A program made the position numbers and the translations under genes. 10,010 nucleotides of DNA, taken from JANPEF01 sp031413115. Lineage in GTDB: Bacteria > Eisenbacteria > RBG-16-71-46 > DASYSL01. This document shows, piece after piece, positions 1 through 6,782 of this stretch. Each line of letters begins with the position of its first letter. Position 1 is the first letter of the stretch. Location of the stretch: positions 1 through 10,010 of the forward strand of contig JANOEH010000134.1 of NCBI GenBank assembly GCA_031413115.1, read 5' to 3'. Below the pieces are notes generated by a model. That model searched no databases, was not told the origin of the DNA, and was given only the letters and a program-made list of their open reading frames with translations.

Positions 1-2015
1 TCCATGCCGGCGAAGAAGTCATCGAGCGACGCCGCGTCGTTGGCAATGAACAGGTAGACGCCCTCGTTGCCCAGCACGTCCGACAGCGCGATCATGCCGC
101 CGGTCCCGCCGGTGCCGAGCGCCGGATCGACCGACACGATGCTCTGCGCGATGTCGAGCGACAGGTGTCGCCGGTACGGCTCGGCGGGCTCGAACGCCCG
201 AGGCACCGCGGCCAGCGCCCGCGGCGGCACGCCCGCGCCGCCCAGCGAGTCGGGTGCCGGGAGCGCGGGCGCCCACAGGCTGTCGAGCGGCGTGACCGGC
301 ACGTCGTAGAGGTGAAACGACCAGCCCGACTGCCCCGCGAAGAGCAGCCCCGAGCCATCAGGCCGCCAGGCGGGATCGTAGACCGGCCCGAGGAACCGCG
401 AAGCCCGCTGCACCTGGCCTGCGCGCCACAGCCACAGGTCGTCGATCTCGACGCGGTTGGACAGGAACGCGAGCGTCGTCCCGTCGGGCGACCAGGTCGC
501 CCGGCGATCGTCCGCGGCACCGGCGGTGAGTTTGGTCACCGCCCCGCTCGCGAGGTCCATCTCGTAGAGCGCGTGCTGCGGTCCGCCCGCGCTCTCGCGA
601 TCCGACGCCCAGACGATCGCATGCCGCGTCGGGTGCGCCGTGGGATCGTCGTCGTCGGCCGGGTCGGCGGTGAGCGCCGCGAGCGCGCCGTCGGCGACGC
701 GCACGCGGTACAGGTCCGTGCTTCCGCCGACCGCCTGCCCGACCACGACGATCGTCGTATCCCCGGCGACCCACGTCGGCGACGCGAGGCCGACGATTCC
801 GGGGAACGCCCAGGTGTGCACGACCTCGCCGCTCGTGGCATCGACGACATGGAGCACGTCGCGCCCGGCCTGCTGGGCGACCAGAGCGAGGCGATCGTCG
901 CGGCTGGCCCCGATGCGGCTGCGGAAGAAGTGGAACGACTCGAAGCGCGGCGAGAACCCACCCCGCAGCAGGCGACGGTCGTCGATCAGCGTGCCGCCGC
1001 GCTCGCGCCGGACGCGCAGGTCGACCGCACCGTCCTCGGCCCGGAGGTAGGCGAAGCGCAGCGTCGTGTCGCCGGGCGCAACCGGCGGCAGTACGACCGG
1101 CGCGAGGTCGAACGTGGGGCCGCAGCAGGTCACCGAGCGCGCCACGTCCTTGACCGGGGTGCGCGTCGCCACTTTCGGGTAATAGCGGCGGCGCAATCCT
1201 TCGAACCACTCCTCGTCGACGTCCGCGAGCTTCTCGCCGAACGTCTTCTCCCAGATCTCGGGGAACGTCGGCGCGTCCATCCAGCGCTCGAAGAGCTCCA
1301 TCACCCCGCGCTTCCCGCCGTGTCGCGCGGCGATGAACTCGAGGAACGACTGCCCCTCCTTGTACATGAGGACCGTGCCTTCGATTTCCCAGCTCTGCGT
1401 CATCGGTCGCGCGGTGCCGGTGACGACGGCGTCCTGCAACAGGCCCTCGGCGGTCGCGTCCCACGAGGTGGCGAGAAACTCGGCGAGCCCCTCGGTGAAC
1501 CACAGCGGTGGCCAGGCTCCGCGGTAATTCTTGTGGGCGCTGCGCTCCTGCGCCAGCTTTTCGAGCATGTAGGCGTGCACCAGCTCGTGGCGCGTCACCC
1601 AGACGAGCCGGTGGCGCGAGCCGTTGTGCGGGATGAGCACGCGGCCCTTGATCAGCTCGGTGATGCCGCCGGTGCCCTCGCCGATGAACCCGGGCGTGGC
1701 ATTCGTGCGCTGGAACGCCTGGTGCGAGGAGTAGGTGAGGATGGGGATGGGGTTTCGCGGGCGCATCCGGAACGTGGTGTCGAACTCCGCGCAGGTGGAC
1801 TCGGCGATGGCCGCCAGTTCCCGGGCGAGGAGTTCTTCCTCGTCGTAGAAGTAGATCTCGACGTGCTCGGTGCGCAGGATCCGCCAGTCGAGCCGGTCGT
1901 ACTGGACCTTGTTCTGCCCGTACAGGCCCTGGGCCACGGGCCGGTCCGGCGCCCCGAGGGAGAGGCACGCGGCGACGAACCCGAAGACGATCGCAAGACG
2001 AAGGCGAGAGTGCAT
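1..2015 (-). CDS. Exported gluzincin metallopeptidase with TolB-like propeller (3' end beyond window)
   Basis: This gene is partial: 671 codons are visible and the frame runs off the left edge. The N-terminus has arginines, a hydrophobic stretch and a lipobox-like V14-A15-A16-C17, so it is exported, perhaps as a lipoprotein. A zinc peptidase domain follows: HELVH at residues 143-147, with the expected downstream glutamate in WFTEG (E175), the pattern of peptidase MA-type gluzincins. Residues of about 350-590 look like a WD40-like (PD40/TolB) beta-propeller, with WSPDG at 508 and WRPDG at 550. The visible tail contains YRRHLSLD and LSDVLGNEG, which resembles the start of an outer-membrane beta-barrel domain seen after such propellers; that part is inference. 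The ATG at 2015 follows AGGGG at a 7-base gap. The substrate is unknown. It may be co-transcribed with dapB, 49 bases upstream, but a hairpin lies between them. Peptidase fold: high confidence; barrel: low. Confidence 0.85.
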   Translation of the reverse strand, partial: MHSRLRLAIVFGFVAACLSLGAPDRPVAQGLYGQNKVQYDRLDWRILRTEHVEIYFYDEEELLARELAAIAESTCAEFDTTFRMRPRNPIPILTYSSHQAFQRTNATPGFIGEGTGGITELIKGRVLIPHNGSRHRLVWVTRHELVHAYMLEKLAQERSAHKNYRGAWPPLWFTEGLAEFLATSWDATAEGLLQDAVVTGTARPMTQSWEIEGTVLMYKEGQSFLEFIAARHGGKRGVMELFERWMDAPTFPEIWEKTFGEKLADVDEEWFEGLRRRYYPKVATRTPVKDVARSVTCCGPTFDLAPVVLPPVAPGDTTLRFAYLRAEDGAVDLRVRRERGGTLIDDRRLLRGGFSPRFESFHFFRSRIGASRDDRLALVAQQAGRDVLHVVDATSGEVVHTWAFPGIVGLASPTWVAGDTTIVVVGQAVGGSTDLYRVRVADGALAALTADPADDDDPTAHPTRHAIVWASDRESAGGPQHALYEMDLASGAVTKLTAGAADDRRATWSPDGTTLAFLSNRVEIDDLWLWRAGQVQRASRFLGPVYDPAWRPDGSGLLFAGQSGWSFHLYDVPVTPLDSLWAPALPAPDSLGGAGVPPRALAAVPRAFEPAEPYRRHLSLDIAQSIVSVDPALGTGGTGGMIALSDVLGNEGVYLFIANDAASLDDFFAGM

Positions 2016-2028
2016 GGTCGGACCCCTG

Positions 2029-2064
2029 CGGATCGCGCCGGCATCCCGGGTGCCGCGCGGTCCG
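2029..2064 (-). other. GC-rich stem-loop in the dapB-metallopeptidase gap
   Basis: On the transcribed strand this starts with the first base after the dapB stop codon. The arms pair in three blocks: CGGA with TCCG, CGCG with CGCG, and CGGCA with TGCCG. There is one C-A mismatch, one bulged G and a 7-base loop, giving 13 base pairs. No U-tract follows; the next bases are CAGGGG, the likely ribosome site of the metallopeptidase gene. It is therefore not a canonical intrinsic terminator. It could slow the polymerase, protect the 3' end of the dap message, or affect translation of the next gene. The pairing is seen directly; any role is inferred. Confidence 0.5.
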
Positions 2065-2790
2065 TCACACGAGCGCGTCCTCGAGGGTGTAGCGACCGGG
2101 CGGTGCGCCGGCCAGGAAGCGGAGCGCCGCGATGGCGCCTGCGGTGAACGCGTCGCGATCGTGCGCGACGTGGGTGAACTCCAGCGTTTCATGGGCACCG
2201 GCGAGCAGCACGGTGTGCTCGCCCACCCACGCGCCGCCGCGGACGGCGTGCACGCCGATCTCGCCCGCCGGACGCGGACCGACCGCTCCCGAGCGCCCGG
2301 CGCGGACCCCCGTCACCGCCTCGCCGCGGGCCCGGGCGACGACCGCGGCAAGCGCGAGCGCGGTGCCCGATGGCGCGTCGACCTTGGCCCGGTGATGGCG
2401 CTCGACGATCTCGACGTCGTAGCCCGGAAGCGCCGGCAGCACGGCGCGCAACGCCCGTGCCAGCGCCGCGACGCCGAGGCTCAGGTTGGGCGCGACCAGG
2501 ACGGGAACCCGCGCGGCGGCCGCATCGAGCGCGGCGTGGACGGCGGCATCGAGACCCGTCGTGCCGACGAGGAGCGCGATGCCGCGAGCCGCGGCAAGCG
2601 GCGCCAGCGCGGCGGTCCCGGCCGGCGCCGTGAAGTCGGCAAGCACGCGCGCGCCATTCCAGCCGGCCGCGAGCCCGCCCTCGGGAGGCATGGCGACGAC
2701 ACGGAACTCCGCGTCGGCCTCGAGCGCCCGCACCACGCGACCGCCCATCCGGCCCGTGGCCCCCGCGACGGCCACGGGCAGGTGGCTCAA
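2065..2790 (-). CDS. dapB: 4-hydroxy-tetrahydrodipicolinate reductase
   Basis: DapB uses NAD(P)H to reduce the product of DapA to tetrahydrodipicolinate, in the cytoplasm, on the lysine/diaminopimelate pathway. The 241-residue protein opens with a dinucleotide-binding G10-ATGRMG-G17 loop and has GTTG at 76-79. The family signature is present at E130-RHHRAKVDAPSGTA, with the catalytic H132, H133 and K136 and the substrate-binding G142 and T143 all in place. The start is a TTG that overlaps the dapA stop as TTGA. It is chosen because AGGAG lies 7 bases upstream and the nucleotide-binding strand begins four residues later. The protein is shorter than the E. coli enzyme (273 residues), mainly because the segment between the second Rossmann strand and ADFT is reduced. 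The acidic residue that in E. coli reads the cofactor ribose is not obvious (the stretch reads AMPPEGG). It is almost certainly translated with dapA. Confidence 0.96.
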   Translation of the reverse strand: MSHLPVAVAGATGRMGGRVVRALEADAEFRVVAMPPEGGLAAGWNGARVLADFTAPAGTAALAPLAAARGIALLVGTTGLDAAVHAALDAAAARVPVLVAPNLSLGVAALARALRAVLPALPGYDVEIVERHHRAKVDAPSGTALALAAVVARARGEAVTGVRAGRSGAVGPRPAGEIGVHAVRGGAWVGEHTVLLAGAHETLEFTHVAHDRDAFTAGAIAALRFLAGAPPGRYTLEDALV

Positions 2791-3680
2791 CGCGCCACTC
2801 CTGTCGGGTCGGGCAGCAGGATGCCGGCGACCTTCGCCGCGTCGCGCACGGCGAGCGCGGTGGCAGGCTCGACCGGCACGAGCGGCAGCCGCAGCTCGTT
2901 GACCACGATTCCGAGGTCGGCGAGCAGGCTCTTGGTCGGCGATGGGTTCGACTCGAGGAACAAGGCGCGCATGAGCGGCGTGAGCCGGCGATGAATCGCC
3001 TCGGCGTCGACCAGACGTCCCTCGGCGAATGCGGAGAGCAGGTCGCGCATGGCGCGCGGCGCGACGTTGCCCACGACCGAGACGACGCCGCGGGCGCCGA
3101 CGGCGAGCATGGGCAGCGTCAGCGAATCGTCGCCCGAGAGCACGGTGAGGTCGCAGCGGGCGCGGATCGCGCTCACCTGGTCGAGCGAGCCCGACGCTTC
3201 CTTGATCGCCACCACCGAGTCGAGCTGCGCGATGCGCACGACCGTGTCCGGAAGCATGTTCGTCCCGGTGCGCGACGGCACGTTGTAGGCGATCAGCGGC
3301 AGGTCGACGGCCTTCGCCACCGCGGTGAAGTGGGCGACCAGGCCGGCGGGCGTGGGCTTGTTGTAGTACGGCACGACGATCATCGCGCCGTCGTAACCGG
3401 CGCTGCGGGCCTCGGCGGTGAGCTCGATCGTGTCCCGGGTGACGTTCGTGCCGGTCCCGGCGACGAGGCGCGCGCGGCCGCCGTTGGCGGACTTGACGAG
3501 GGCGTAGAGACGCCGTCGCTCGTCGCGGGTGAGAGCGGGCGCCTCGCCGGTGGTGCCGGCGACGACCAGCGCATCGGCGCCGCCGCGCACGACGAAATCG
3601 ACGAACCGCTCGGTGGCGGGCTCGTCGAGTGCGCCGTCCTTGAACGGGGTGACCAGGGCAACGGACAGGCCTTCGAACAT
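2787..3680 (-). CDS. dapA: 4-hydroxy-tetrahydrodipicolinate synthase
   Basis: DapA condenses pyruvate with aspartate semialdehyde, the first dedicated step of diaminopimelate and lysine synthesis. The 297-residue protein is the usual length and is a TIM barrel of the DapA/NAL family. The Schiff-base lysine is K160 in VVAIKEASGS. The other expected active-site residues are visible: T43-T44 in GTTGEAP, Y106 in VPYYNKPTP, and Y132 and R137 in AYNVPSRTG. The run of DapA motifs at family spacing, plus dapB directly behind it, favours true DapA over other aldolases of the superfamily. The ATG at 3680 is chosen because MFEGLSVALVTPF matches the family N-terminus. It has no good Shine-Dalgarno sequence: the nearest GAGGG is about 15 bases upstream and lies in a small hairpin. 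The last four bases overlap dapB. The upstream propeller gene ends 32 bases before it. Confidence 0.96.
   Translation of the reverse strand: MFEGLSVALVTPFKDGALDEPATERFVDFVVRGGADALVVAGTTGEAPALTRDERRRLYALVKSANGGRARLVAGTGTNVTRDTIELTAEARSAGYDGAMIVVPYYNKPTPAGLVAHFTAVAKAVDLPLIAYNVPSRTGTNMLPDTVVRIAQLDSVVAIKEASGSLDQVSAIRARCDLTVLSGDDSLTLPMLAVGARGVVSVVGNVAPRAMRDLLSAFAEGRLVDAEAIHRRLTPLMRALFLESNPSPTKSLLADLGIVVNELRLPLVPVEPATALAVRDAAKVAGILLPDPTGVAR
2798..2802 (-). promoter_or_regulatory. Ribosome binding site deciding the dapB TTG start
   Basis: AGGAG on the minus strand lies inside the end of dapA, seven bases before the TTG at 2790. It supports the rare TTG start over the in-frame GTG five codons further on, which has no such site at useful distance. 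Confidence 0.7.
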
Positions 3681-3682
3681 GG

Positions 3683-3698
3683 GGGCGAGTGTGCGCCC
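3683..3698 (-). other. Short inverted repeat just upstream of dapA ATG
   Basis: GGGCG and CGCCC flank a 6-base loop, and the second arm ends two bases before the dapA start codon. The first arm uses the GGG of the only purine-rich, Shine-Dalgarno-like stretch nearby. It may be chance in GC-rich DNA, or it may limit dapA translation. Only the pairing is certain. Confidence 0.25.
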
Positions 3699-3712
3699 TC
3701 GGCCCCGGTGCG

Positions 3713-5836
3713 TCAAGGCGCGGCGACACCGGGGGCGAGGCGCACGAGACGCACGGTGTGCCGCGGCCCGCCATCGACCGAGAGCGCCGCGAAATAAAGG
3801 CCCGGCGGCACGCGCCGTCCCCGTTCGTCGACACCGTCCCAGCTCGCCCGTTCGCGCCCGCCGGCTCCCATGGTGCGGCCGGCGACGAGCGCCCGGACGA
3901 GGCGGCCGCGCACGTCGATCAACTCGAGGCGGATGTGGCGTCCGGGCGGCGCGCTCCACTCGAGCACCGGGGCCGGTCCCGGACTCCCGAGGGCCACGAG
4001 CGCGATCGGCATGCCCCCCGCCACGTCGGGGGGCGGTGCATCGGTGGTCGCGCCGATGGCGAACGGCGGCGAGGTGTCGCAGTCGTGCACGGCGTTCTTG
4101 GCGTAGGCCACGACACGGATGCGGACCGCGAACTCGACGACGCTCGGCACCGTCCAGGTCCACGACAACTGGTTCGCATTGCGCTTCTGCAGGCGGACCG
4201 GCGGTGTGGCGAAGTCGTCGTAGGAGACGTAGACGACGTGCGAATCGACGCCCGCGGTACTGAAGCTCGTCCAGCGGACCACGTAGCTCTGCCCGGGGGC
4301 GAGCATCTCGCCCCCCGCCGGTGCGGTCTGATTGATCGCGATCGGCGTCGGTGCGGTGAAGGTGCCCATCGTCGAGTCGCGGATCGCGTCGACACCGATG
4401 AACCCACCCGGCCGCGTCAGCAGGTCGACCAGCTCGACGTGGACCGGCCACCCACGCCGCCCGTTGTTCGGCCATGCGCCCGGCGTGAGCACGTTCGATT
4501 CTGGTCCGGTTCGGCGGGCGAGTTCGAGCCCCGTGCAGGCGTCGACGAGGCGGAGCGCGGCCGAATCAAGGGATGCCGCGCCCATCACGCGGTACCACAG
4601 GGAATCTCCGTAAAGCGTGAACCGAGGAGAACGTAGCGATCCGATCGTGGTCTCGTTGACCAGCCCGTTGCAGGCCGCCTGGGGGTCCGAGGGCTGGCGA
4701 TACCGTTCCCCGCTCCCCATCCAGCGCCAGCCGAGCGGGGCCGCCGGGGCCTCGCCGCGCCACGCCGGCGGATCGCTGAAGGTCGAGCCGCGCTCGAACG
4801 CCTCGCCAAAGGTGCGCCAGTCAGGAGCCACGCCCGGATCCGGCACGATGTAGCCGTCGGGAGACGCGGTGACGGTGTCGATGACGATGAGGCTCGTCGG
4901 CGCGTCGCAGATGTCGAAGCGCACGCGTGAGAGCAGCTGCGTCGCGCCGACGCGGAGCTTCTCGGCCGCGCCGCCGACCGGATCGACCGTCACCTCGTCT
5001 GCCAGGTCCCACGGGCCGGCCGACGTCGCCGCCGTGAGGATGCGCAGGCGGAAGCGCGTGTACAACAACTCCACACGGCCGTTGTCGAACACGAGCTGCG
5101 GGCTCTCGAGGTCGATCGGCGTGACGCTGTCGACGTCGATCATGAACGCACCCGCGTCGCTCCACGAGAGGAGATTCGCCGAGATCGCGTGGCCGATCGC
5201 GGGCCGCCCGCCGAGGGTGTGCGCCGTGTAGAGCATGTGGTAGAGGGTGCCGTCGGTCCACAGGAACGGGTCGCGGCACGAGGTCGCGCTGGTGCCGTCG
5301 CTGCGCGCCCAGGTCGGGGGCGACCACAACGGATTGCCGGCGACGGGTGTCCACGTCTCGAGGTCGCTGCTGGTGAGCGCGCCGATCGCCTGGGCGCCCG
5401 CTGCGTTGCGTCCGCTGAAGAACATCTGCCACCCGCCGCCCGGCTTCGCGATGACGTGCGGCGCCCACGTGCCCGTCGCGGTCCACGCGCTCCCGGCCGC
5501 GCTCGTGACGGTGGTCCGTTCGGTCCAGTGGACCAGGTCCGTGCTCTGCGCGTGCCCGATCCGGCACTCCGGCGTCGTCGGACCGGCGAGCTCGGTGTAG
5601 AACAGGTGCCACTGACCACCCGACTGGAGCAGGAAGTGATCCGTGATTTCCTGGCCGGCCCGGCCGTAACCGGGCTGCTCGAAGTCATAGCGCTGGTGCA
5701 ACGTCGCTGCCACGGCGGGCGGCGGCGCGCTCGGCAGCAGGAGGCCCGCGGCAAGCGCTGCCGCCTGGGCTGCCGCGCGCGCACACGCATGCAGGATCGA
5801 GGGCCGGACCACCCGGCCGCGAACGGACCCGCGCAT
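3713..5836 (-). CDS. Secreted GH43/GH32-like five-bladed propeller protein with FlgD-like C-terminus
   Basis: A 707-residue exported protein. Residues 1-44 form a Sec-type signal peptide: arginine-rich start, Ala/Leu core and likely cleavage near AVAA. Residues of about 47-330 carry the blades of a GH43/GH32/GH68-like propeller, with W124-APHVIAKPGG, C187-RDPFLWTDG and E244-SPQLVFDNG. D66, D189 and E244 stand where the base, the pKa-tuning Asp and the acid would be expected, but the first motif reads TDHFLL rather than DPF, so activity is uncertain. Residues of about 345-490 resemble the beta-sandwich (SPEFTI-type) found after glycosidase propellers, here IGSLRSPRFTL to FIGVDAI. About 500-595 is a fibronectin/Ig-like module (PAGGEMLAPGQSYVVRW). 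About 620-700 is an FlgD-like Ig domain (W666-DG, PPGLYF), common at the end of exported FCB proteins. GGAG lies 5 bases before the ATG. The substrate is unknown. It could be a non-enzymatic surface binding protein. Confidence 0.85.
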   Translation of the reverse strand: MRGSVRGRVVRPSILHACARAAAQAAALAAGLLLPSAPPPAVAATLHQRYDFEQPGYGRAGQEITDHFLLQSGGQWHLFYTELAGPTTPECRIGHAQSTDLVHWTERTTVTSAAGSAWTATGTWAPHVIAKPGGGWQMFFSGRNAAGAQAIGALTSSDLETWTPVAGNPLWSPPTWARSDGTSATSCRDPFLWTDGTLYHMLYTAHTLGGRPAIGHAISANLLSWSDAGAFMIDVDSVTPIDLESPQLVFDNGRVELLYTRFRLRILTAATSAGPWDLADEVTVDPVGGAAEKLRVGATQLLSRVRFDICDAPTSLIVIDTVTASPDGYIVPDPGVAPDWRTFGEAFERGSTFSDPPAWRGEAPAAPLGWRWMGSGERYRQPSDPQAACNGLVNETTIGSLRSPRFTLYGDSLWYRVMGAASLDSAALRLVDACTGLELARRTGPESNVLTPGAWPNNGRRGWPVHVELVDLLTRPGGFIGVDAIRDSTMGTFTAPTPIAINQTAPAGGEMLAPGQSYVVRWTSFSTAGVDSHVVYVSYDDFATPPVRLQKRNANQLSWTWTVPSVVEFAVRIRVVAYAKNAVHDCDTSPPFAIGATTDAPPPDVAGGMPIALVALGSPGPAPVLEWSAPPGRHIRLELIDVRGRLVRALVAGRTMGAGGRERASWDGVDERGRRVPPGLYFAALSVDGGPRHTVRLVRLAPGVAAP

Positions 5837-5841
5837 CTCGA

Positions 5842-5845
5842 CTCC
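5842..5845 (-). promoter_or_regulatory. Ribosome binding site of the secreted propeller gene
   Basis: GGAG lies five bases before the ATG at 5836, in the 62-base gap after dapF. It supports this start, which also gives a complete signal peptide. No convincing promoter is visible in the gap. Confidence 0.5.
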
Positions 5846-5898
5846 GACTCGACGGCACGAACGGCCGGGGGGCGCGGCGCGCCGTGACGCCGCAATGC

Positions 5899-6774
5899 CT
5901 AGAGAGATCGGGAGGGGGTCCCCGAGGGTGGCCAGAAATAGGTCCCTTCGAATCCGGTCACGACGGGCCCGGTCAGCGTCACATCATGATAGCGGCCACC
6001 CTCCTCACGGAAGGAAACCTCCAACTCGTCGCCGCTCGCCACTTCGAGCGTCACGGGCGCGGTCACGCGCCCCGCGGCCACCAGCGCGATCGCGGTCGCC
6101 GCCGCGCCCGTGCCGCAGGCGAGCGTCTCACCCTCGACACCGCGCTCGAAGGTGCGCAGGCGCACGCGGCTCGCCCCGTGTACGCTGACCACATCCACGT
6201 TCGCCCCCGCCGGGCCGAGCTCCACGTGCGCGCGCAGCGGCGGCGCGAACGTCGCCAGGTCCACCGCGTCGGCATCCGCCGCCTCGATGACGAGGTGGGG
6301 CACGCCGACGGTGACGCTCGCACCGCGCACCACGCCGGCGACGGTGGCGAACGGGCGATCGAGCAGCGGCGCGTCCACGTCACCGAGTACGAGCTCGACG
6401 CGGTCGCCGCGTACGCTCGCGCGGTGGCGGCCCGCATCCGAGGCGAACACCACGCATCCGTCGTGGCCCAGGCCGCGGGCGACCGCGAAGGCGGCCAGAC
6501 AGCGACCGCCGTTGCCGCAGAGATCCGCCCGGCCTCCGTCGCGGTTCAAGTAGCGCATGCGAAAGTCGAGCTGCTCCCCCGCTCCCGTTGCGTCTCCCGC
6601 CGCGTCGAGGAACAGCACCCCGTCGGCGCCGACTCCCCGCCGCCGATCGCACACGTCGCGCACGAAGGCGGCGACGTAGCCCACCGCGTCCGCGAGCTCC
6701 GGCCGATCCCGCCGATCCACGACGACGAAGTCGTTGCCAGCGCCGTGCATCTTGACGAACGGGATGCCGATCAC
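5899..6774 (-). CDS. dapF: Diaminopimelate epimerase
   Basis: DapF converts LL-diaminopimelate to the meso form used for peptidoglycan and as the lysine precursor. It needs no cofactor and uses two cysteines as acid and base. The 291-residue protein has both: C86 in DLCGNGGRC and C220 in TLACGTGAA. It also has the N-terminal MHGAGNDFVVVD (N14), LNRDG (N77), ANVDVV (N192) and FERGVEGET (E210, R211). The usual GNPH motif reads G157-V158-P159-H160, so the Asn that contacts substrate in characterised DapF enzymes is replaced by Val. The start is a GTG 8 bases after the lipoprotein stop. It is preferred over the internal ATG at residue 9, because IPFVKMHGAGNDF is the family N-terminus. No strong ribosome site is seen, so coupling to the upstream gene is likely. 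It is slightly longer than E. coli DapF (274) because of a short C-terminal tail and a loop near residue 60. Confidence 0.96.
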   Translation of the reverse strand: MIGIPFVKMHGAGNDFVVVDRRDRPELADAVGYVAAFVRDVCDRRRGVGADGVLFLDAAGDATGAGEQLDFRMRYLNRDGGRADLCGNGGRCLAAFAVARGLGHDGCVVFASDAGRHRASVRGDRVELVLGDVDAPLLDRPFATVAGVVRGASVTVGVPHLVIEAADADAVDLATFAPPLRAHVELGPAGANVDVVSVHGASRVRLRTFERGVEGETLACGTGAAATAIALVAAGRVTAPVTLEVASGDELEVSFREEGGRYHDVTLTGPVVTGFEGTYFWPPSGTPSRSL

Positions 6775-6782
6775 GGGCGGTC

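Noticed and set aside
358..1968. 536-codon open frame on the minus strand
   Set aside because: Out of frame with the metallopeptidase, whose own frame shows HELVH, WFTEG and WSPDG. The shifted frame is low-complexity.
165..2147. 660-codon open frame on the plus strand
   Set aside because: It is antisense to the metallopeptidase and dapB. Its translation is Arg/Pro/Ala-rich with no domain, as expected for the opposite strand of GC-rich genes.
2791..3834. Upstream extension of the dapB frame across dapA
   Set aside because: The dapB frame happens to be open through dapA, but DapB homology begins at the TTG at 2790, and dapA is clearly coded in the other frame.
3681..4475. Upstream extension of the dapA frame into the propeller gene
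   Set aside because: The residues are low-complexity and out of frame with the propeller protein; DapA homology starts at MFEGLSV.
5837..5898. Hairpins between dapF and the propeller gene as a terminator
   Set aside because: Stems of four to six pairs with large loops and no U-tract are expected by chance in such GC-rich DNA.
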